In this document: piece after piece, positions 59,012 through 64,000 of the stretch
Layout: every line of letters begins with the position of its first letter
Numbering within the stretch: position 1 is the stretch's first letter
NCBI GenBank assembly: GCA_035578905.1
Contig: JAQJVL010000103.1
Location: 1,841,947 to 1,905,946, forward strand
Source of the DNA: Stictocephala bisonia
Lineage: Eukaryota > Arthropoda > Insecta > Hemiptera > Membracidae
Length of the DNA stretch: 64,000 nucleotides
Reading direction: 5' to 3'
Notes under the pieces: generated by a model
Seen by the model: only the letters and a program-made list of their open reading frames with translations
Database searches by the model: none
What the model was told of the DNA's origin: nothing
Made by a program: the position numbers and the translations under genes

Positions 59012-59285
59012 TAATTGGTCGGTAGTGTAGTTGGCTAAATCCAAGCCTGATAAGCTAAACGTTTTAAGTTTGATACCTATCAGAGTATAAACAAATTTTG
59101 AAAGCTTATCTAATAATAACTGTCTTTTAATTTGTCAGTAAGCTAGTAATTAATAACAACTTCTAAGGAATAGTCGGCCTCAGTTTGTAACAATGAGTAC
59201 ATCCATTCATCACACATTATAAATCTATATTAGCCCATATCTCGATGACCTCGCTGTCTTAAGAATGAATAAATAAATAAACAGT
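59012..59285 (+). repeat. SINE family S2, most complete copy
   Basis: Head TTGGTCGGTAGTGTAGTTGG (box A), diverged box B, body TTCTAAGGAATAGTCGGCCT, AGTTTGTAACAATGAGTAC, ATTAGCCCATATCTCGATG, then CTTAAGAATGAATAAATAAA. The A/T-rich 3' end fits a SINE. Confidence 0.7.
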
Positions 59286-60711
59286 TAATTACGAGAGTGG
59301 ACGAATCGAAGGCTGACTGGCAACTTTAAATCAGCTTTAAAAATAATACATCAAAATGTTGCATTTTTAGAATATTATAACAGTGTATAATGTCTTCTTC
59401 ACTTCAGTTTTTCGCTCTAATGATGGCAACTCTACAAGTCCACTTGGTTTTCTGTTCAACAAACCGGCTAACAATGACTCACTCAATGTACTACACAGTA
59501 CCTAGCCGCTTCAGTATGCTCTGTATTTATTTTATTTCAAGTTGTTATTTATCTTGCCTGTTTTTGAAATTACAAAATAATCATTTGAAAATTAGTTCAA
59601 ACGAGAAGCAAATGCAGAAGATGGAAATTTTTTAATAAGAATACTTGTATTACATTTCTATGGATAAAAAAAAAAAACTAATGGCCAGACTAGTAAAATG
59701 AGAAATAAAGAACACCCTTCAATGCTTAATGATACCATACCACAATTAGTAGTTGTTGATACATTTCAAGAGATATTTTATAGATTCGAAAACAGCTAAA
59801 GGCGTTAATTTGAAACTGTTCACAGCGGTATCGTTTGTACCTGAGTTGGGCTCCTAAAAGGACTTGTGGACAAAATGCCCCTGGGAAGTCACCACTCCTG
59901 AAATTCGGCAAGGATAAAGTGGTCCAAGGACAACGGCATCACTGATTGGTAGCGGTCCAATTTGTCCTCCTATCTCCCCCCCCCAGGCAGGGAAACCTAG
60001 ACCGATATAGTTTTGAACACCTGCATAAATTATTACAGGCCGCTAAATTACAGTTTTATCAATGAAAGTATAGACTTTCTTGATAATGAAATAATGAAGA
60101 AATAAACGACTATGAATTTCAACATGAGAACGCTTTCTATGGGTTTGCCTGTGTAATATTGCGTAGATATTTAGTTTACATACTTTTTATGGTTCCATTA
60201 AATATTTAAATGTAGCTGAATAAGCGTGCTTAATCTAAAATATAAACTAAGTAAATAAAGATGAAAGTACAAATTTGGTAAAAGAGTTTTCATTATGCTC
60301 GACAGAAAACATGAACTATTCAGCATTTTCAGTTCAGATCAAAAGAAACATTCATATTTCATGAAAATTACTAGCTAAACCCAGCCCCTTTGCTTTTGCT
60401 TAGTTTGGTATTTAACTATTAGTCGTTATTTTTAATTTAGTTGTTAAATAAAAAGGTTTACTGTTTACATGATTTTATCTTAAACAAATTAACATACACA
60501 GTTGTTTCATAAACAAACGATCACTAGTCTGGTCATAAACTTACAGCATACACATAAATCAGCTGGCGATAGTAGCTTTTTTTCAGAACAGACATTTATT
60601 TTCATTTGTGAAATGTATACGTAGGTCCGGAAATTCTTGAAATGCCCAGTTTCCGTTTACCATTTTAGGAACTAAATGTATATAAACACTCTTGTATATT
60701 TTTATTTCGTA
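59286..60711. other. AT-rich DNA, no gene seen
   Basis: Open frames here (for example 59390-59635 +) have no recognisable motif. A run of nine C lies near 59978. Confidence 0.4.
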
Positions 60712-60830
60712 GGCTTAAGTGGCCGGTGTCTTTAATAATAACTAAAGCTTCTGGTAACGACCGCGTCAAGGTGTTATTTACATAACACCTTGTGACGTGG
60801 TAGTTACCGGAGGCTTTAGTTATTAGTAAC
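60712..60830. repeat. Hairpin element family H, copy 5 (loop deleted)
   Basis: TAGGCTTAAGTGGCCGGTG, then arms AACTAAAGCTTCTGGTAACG and AAGGTGTTATTTAC directly followed by their complements. The central loop with the ribozyme-like core is missing. Confidence 0.7.
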
Positions 60831-60922
60831 TCTTGAATATTATTGAAACGGCGTGTTAAAATTTTTAAGTGAATCCGTTCAGCATTTTTTGAGTTTTTTG
60901 TATACAAACATATGGAAGTTTG

Positions 60923-60947
60923 ATATATATATATATATATATATATA
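60923..60947. repeat. (AT)n microsatellite
   Basis: About twelve TA units. Confidence 0.8.
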
Positions 60948-61251
60948 GATTTTGAGCACAGCAATTAGGTTTAAATATTTGTATATAATAATTACAATAA
61001 GTACTAATCTATGATGATTCTTTTTTTAAACAGTTTAATTTTCTTAAAGATATATTTTCGTCAGTACCAGTTATATATCCATATATTTTCATTGCGTTTG
61101 GATCTAATGTACTCTGGCAAATTGGTAGATGTTGTAATCAAGATTAAACTAACGAAACATTGTCATTTTTATAGTATAGAAGACTAGAAGGGATAATCAA
61201 GTAAGTCCTTCAAAACAAGTCATATAAGTACATGTTGAACGGGACGATTTA

Positions 61252-62485
61252 CTGTCGGCGCAGAAATTATGTGCACCCGAGTTTGAAAGATTGTTTTCTA
61301 AATAATTAAGAGGCCAACGAAAACTCTTATCACACCATTGTTTACGTCATGATATATGAATTTTTTAATATAGTTAGTAATTTTTATACTATTTGAAACT
61401 AAAAAAGTACACGAATTTAAACCAGTTTTAACTGTACATCAAATTTACACCGTTATTACTCAAAACCCCGTTAGTATACAGCATTTATATATTCCTACTC
61501 CTGATTGATAGGAAGGTTTTCTGTAAGTTTTATAAATTTAGGATTTTAACTTTTCGAAAAAGAAAATAATTGATTCCCTGAAAAATAGTTTTTTGGCTTC
61601 TAGAGGTCGTAAAATTAATTGACTTAGTCTTGTTGTAATCCATGTGAAATGTATAGTTACGATACACTATTTTCTATTTTTAAGTAAATACGGTGATTTT
61701 AAATCGATTTAAATCACTTTAAAATAATTTTAAATTGATAAATTTAAATTAATATAAAATCACTGTCATTACTCCCACATTTAAAAGTGATGCATCGTAA
61801 CTATACATGTCATATGGATTACCACAAGACCAAGTTAATTTAACGACCTCTAGAAGCCAAGTTTCAGAGAATCGATTATTTTCTTTCCTCGAAAAGCTAA
61901 AATTCTAAAATTTATTAAACTTATAGAAAATCTTCCTATCAACCAGGTATTAAAATATAAATAACGGTGTAAATTTGATGCCCAGTGAAAACTAGTTTAA
62001 ATTCTGGCACTTTTTTAGTTTCAACTAGGATAACAATTGTTAAAACTTGTTATAAAATTCAATAACGAACCTGTCGTAACGTAAAATTAAACGATAAAAA
62101 CAATAATGTGATTAGATGTTTTGTAGGCTCTTAGTTCATTAAAAAACAACCTTTAAACTACGGTGCATATAATTTCTGTAAATGTATGGGTCACCTCTTC
62201 AAAGGTAATCACAGTTTTCTAAGCTTCGTAACCTCAGAATGTTCAGATTACTATATTTTAATGTTAATTTCTTAGTATGGTACAATTGAGAAGACAACTT
62301 ATCCTAGTTCCAAATAGGATAAAAATGATTATAAAAATAAAAATTATAGTAATATTTAAATATGCATATGGCGTAACGTAAAATTAAACGAGGAAATCAA
62401 TGGTGTGATTACATTTTTCGTAGGCTTCTTAGTTCCGTAGAAAACAACCCTCAAACTCGGGTGCACAAAATGTCTGCGCCGATAG
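61252..62485. mobile_element. Mariner-like TIR element with internal palindrome, copy 2 (both ends present)
   Basis: Flanked by TA. Ends CTGTCGGCGCAGAAATTATG and inverted CTATCGGCGCAGACATTTTG; the terminal repeats run about 100 bp, through GTGCACCCGAGTTTGA and ATCACACCATTG. A second, inner palindrome centred near 61735 repeats much of the left half. Shares body and the 62165-62270 segment with the 49.5-kb copy. No intact transposase. Confidence 0.78.
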
Positions 62486-64000
62486 TAGGATAGTATTCAG
62501 TATAACGCAAATATTACGTGCATATTACGTGAGTAATATATTTACACCCGAAATATATTTATATCAATTAATATTGTACATGTATATGAAACACAGACAA
62601 TTTTAATAGCTTAATCAATTTACTTATTTAAAAAAATCAAAAATCACTTTATTTTCACCAGAGTACAAAATGAAATAAACATGTATAAAGAAAATACAAA
62701 ATATACTTCACAAACCAAGTTTTTAAGCAAAATATCACTTAGATTTCATAATTTACAACATCACGAAAAATAACTAAAATAACCACTCAAAAATAAAACA
62801 CAATGAAAAATAATTAAGTCTTATTTTAGAAACTTAGGCTATTTTAGAAACTGAATCTGAAAGTAGAGAAAAAACAAAATGAAGATAAACAAATATTTTG
62901 CCTGATTATAAAAATGTCACTTAGGAAGGGAAATGAGCTTTTTCTCTTTAAAAAAAGTTATTTCTTTTTAACTTGACTTAAAAATTAAGGTGATTTATAA
63001 TGATATGAATTGAAAGTATTTTCTATATGTTCACACGTTTTTTGTATGATTGTTTCTTTAGTGTTACATTAAATTTAAGTGAGCACATCATGTGTACACA
63101 TTACATTGCAAATTAATGGTTACGTTTTGAATTATATTAATTTACAGGATAAATGTATCATTCAAACGGATTTAGACTATTTAAATTGTCACTGCACAAT
63201 ATTATCAACCGATAAGCGTTCTTGTAATAAAACATTTATCTGAATTCATGAGGTAAATATTAGAAAAAATATAACATAGTCAAATCCTTCCTTATATATA
63301 ATACGTGAAGCCGGATGAACGGATTGAAACGGTTGAGGTGTCAAAAGATTTGCCTCTGTTCGTAGTTGTGCAATAAAGTTTACTTCTTTGAATTGTTCAC
63401 CCTGAAGGGCACGGGAAACCTTTAAAGATCGTTTTTTGGTCATAAGAATGACATGGAGAGAGATTTATGAATCGAAAAGTAACAGCTGTTCAAATGTAAA
63501 TAATGATTCCCAACAAGTTTTAACACCTGTTTAAATGTAAACAATGGTGTTTTTCATATTGATGAGGTTAGATATTAGATATTTAATAATGTTAAACAGG
63601 AAGGTTGCAGACATGGTTTAAATGGTAATTTAATGCAGTTATTCTATGAATATAATTAATAGTCACCTGCTAAACAAAAACAAATTAAATAAACACTTTT
63701 GAAATAGGCAAAGTAATTTATTAAATTGGGTGTTTTTGATAATAAATAAGTAATGTGAGTGAGATACTGTAAATAAATTTAATATTATGATTTTACGTTA
63801 TACAGTTAGCCTACTATTATTTGTAGTCAAGAGGCACTAGCCGAGGCCGAAGGCCGATATGTAACGTTTGACGGAGTTGGCACGCGTAGCGTTCAGGGGT
63901 ATCCCCTAGTAACAAGAATTATATTAATAGACATAGAAATAATTCTTGGCTGAATTTCAAATAGGAAACTATTACATAGGAAAAAGTTCTCCAACCTAAA
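62486..64000. other. AT-rich DNA; GC-rich block at 63830-63905
   Basis: No gene seen. The block with GCCGAGGCCGAAGGCCG, GTTGGCACGCGTAGCG and a GGGGTATCCCC palindrome stands out in composition and looks like part of a dispersed repeat cut by the window end. Confidence 0.4.

Overview
The window is eukaryotic nuclear DNA from an insect. It is strongly AT-rich, genes are split by GT-AG introns from 176 bp to 23 kb, and most of the sequence is transposable-element debris. The two protein genes I can place look insect-like, and a short TTAGG run (the common insect telomere unit) is present. A hemipteran with an expanded genome would fit, but that is inference; nothing in the window fixes the species.

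Genes. (1) The 3' end of NSF (N-ethylmaleimide-sensitive factor, the SNARE-disassembling ATPase) is on the + strand: two coding exons, 1409-1570 and 3065-3200, then a 3'UTR with several AATAAA signals. Its 5' part lies left of the window. (2) A complete coding region for an ELOVL fatty-acid elongase is on the - strand: seven coding exons from the ATG at 46320 down to the stop at 13134, predicted 266 aa, with an HxYHH active-site motif and a C-terminal KKLQ (dilysine ER-retention signal). Its second intron (22252-45301, 23 kb) and upstream region hold most of the repeats. The two genes are convergent, with about 9 kb between their ends. They share no pathway.

Repeat layout. Intron 2 of ELOVL holds an approximately 140-bp minisatellite (24640-25765), a Penelope-like retroelement (PLE) with a GIY-YIG endonuclease and a 12-bp target duplication (26394-28036), a foldback element (29061-29948), three non-LTR retrotransposon fragments, a pure (GA)n tract of 1.32 kb (35122-36444), a second PLE terminal repeat with its own 12-bp target duplication (37180-37570), and several tRNA-derived SINEs. 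Smaller ELOVL introns hold a Tigger/pogo-like TIR element, a SINE, a 154-bp x3 tandem repeat and a 0.4-kb near-perfect palindrome. Upstream of the ELOVL coding region are two mariner-like TIR elements (one beside a transposase relic), two LINE 3' ends, a truncated PLE repeat and a 64-bp tandem array.

Most interesting signal. Three unrelated repeat families carry the same compact arrangement: CTGANGA, one extra base, a hairpin, GAAA, then a short self-complementary stem III. That is the layout of a minimal type I hammerhead self-cleaving ribozyme. It is clearest in the PLE terminal repeats, where hammerheads are known. It also occurs in a dispersed family of about 200-bp hairpin elements marked by a GGCTTAAGCGGCCGG end, and in both arms of the palindrome at 20878-21296. 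Cleavage activity is inferred, not shown.
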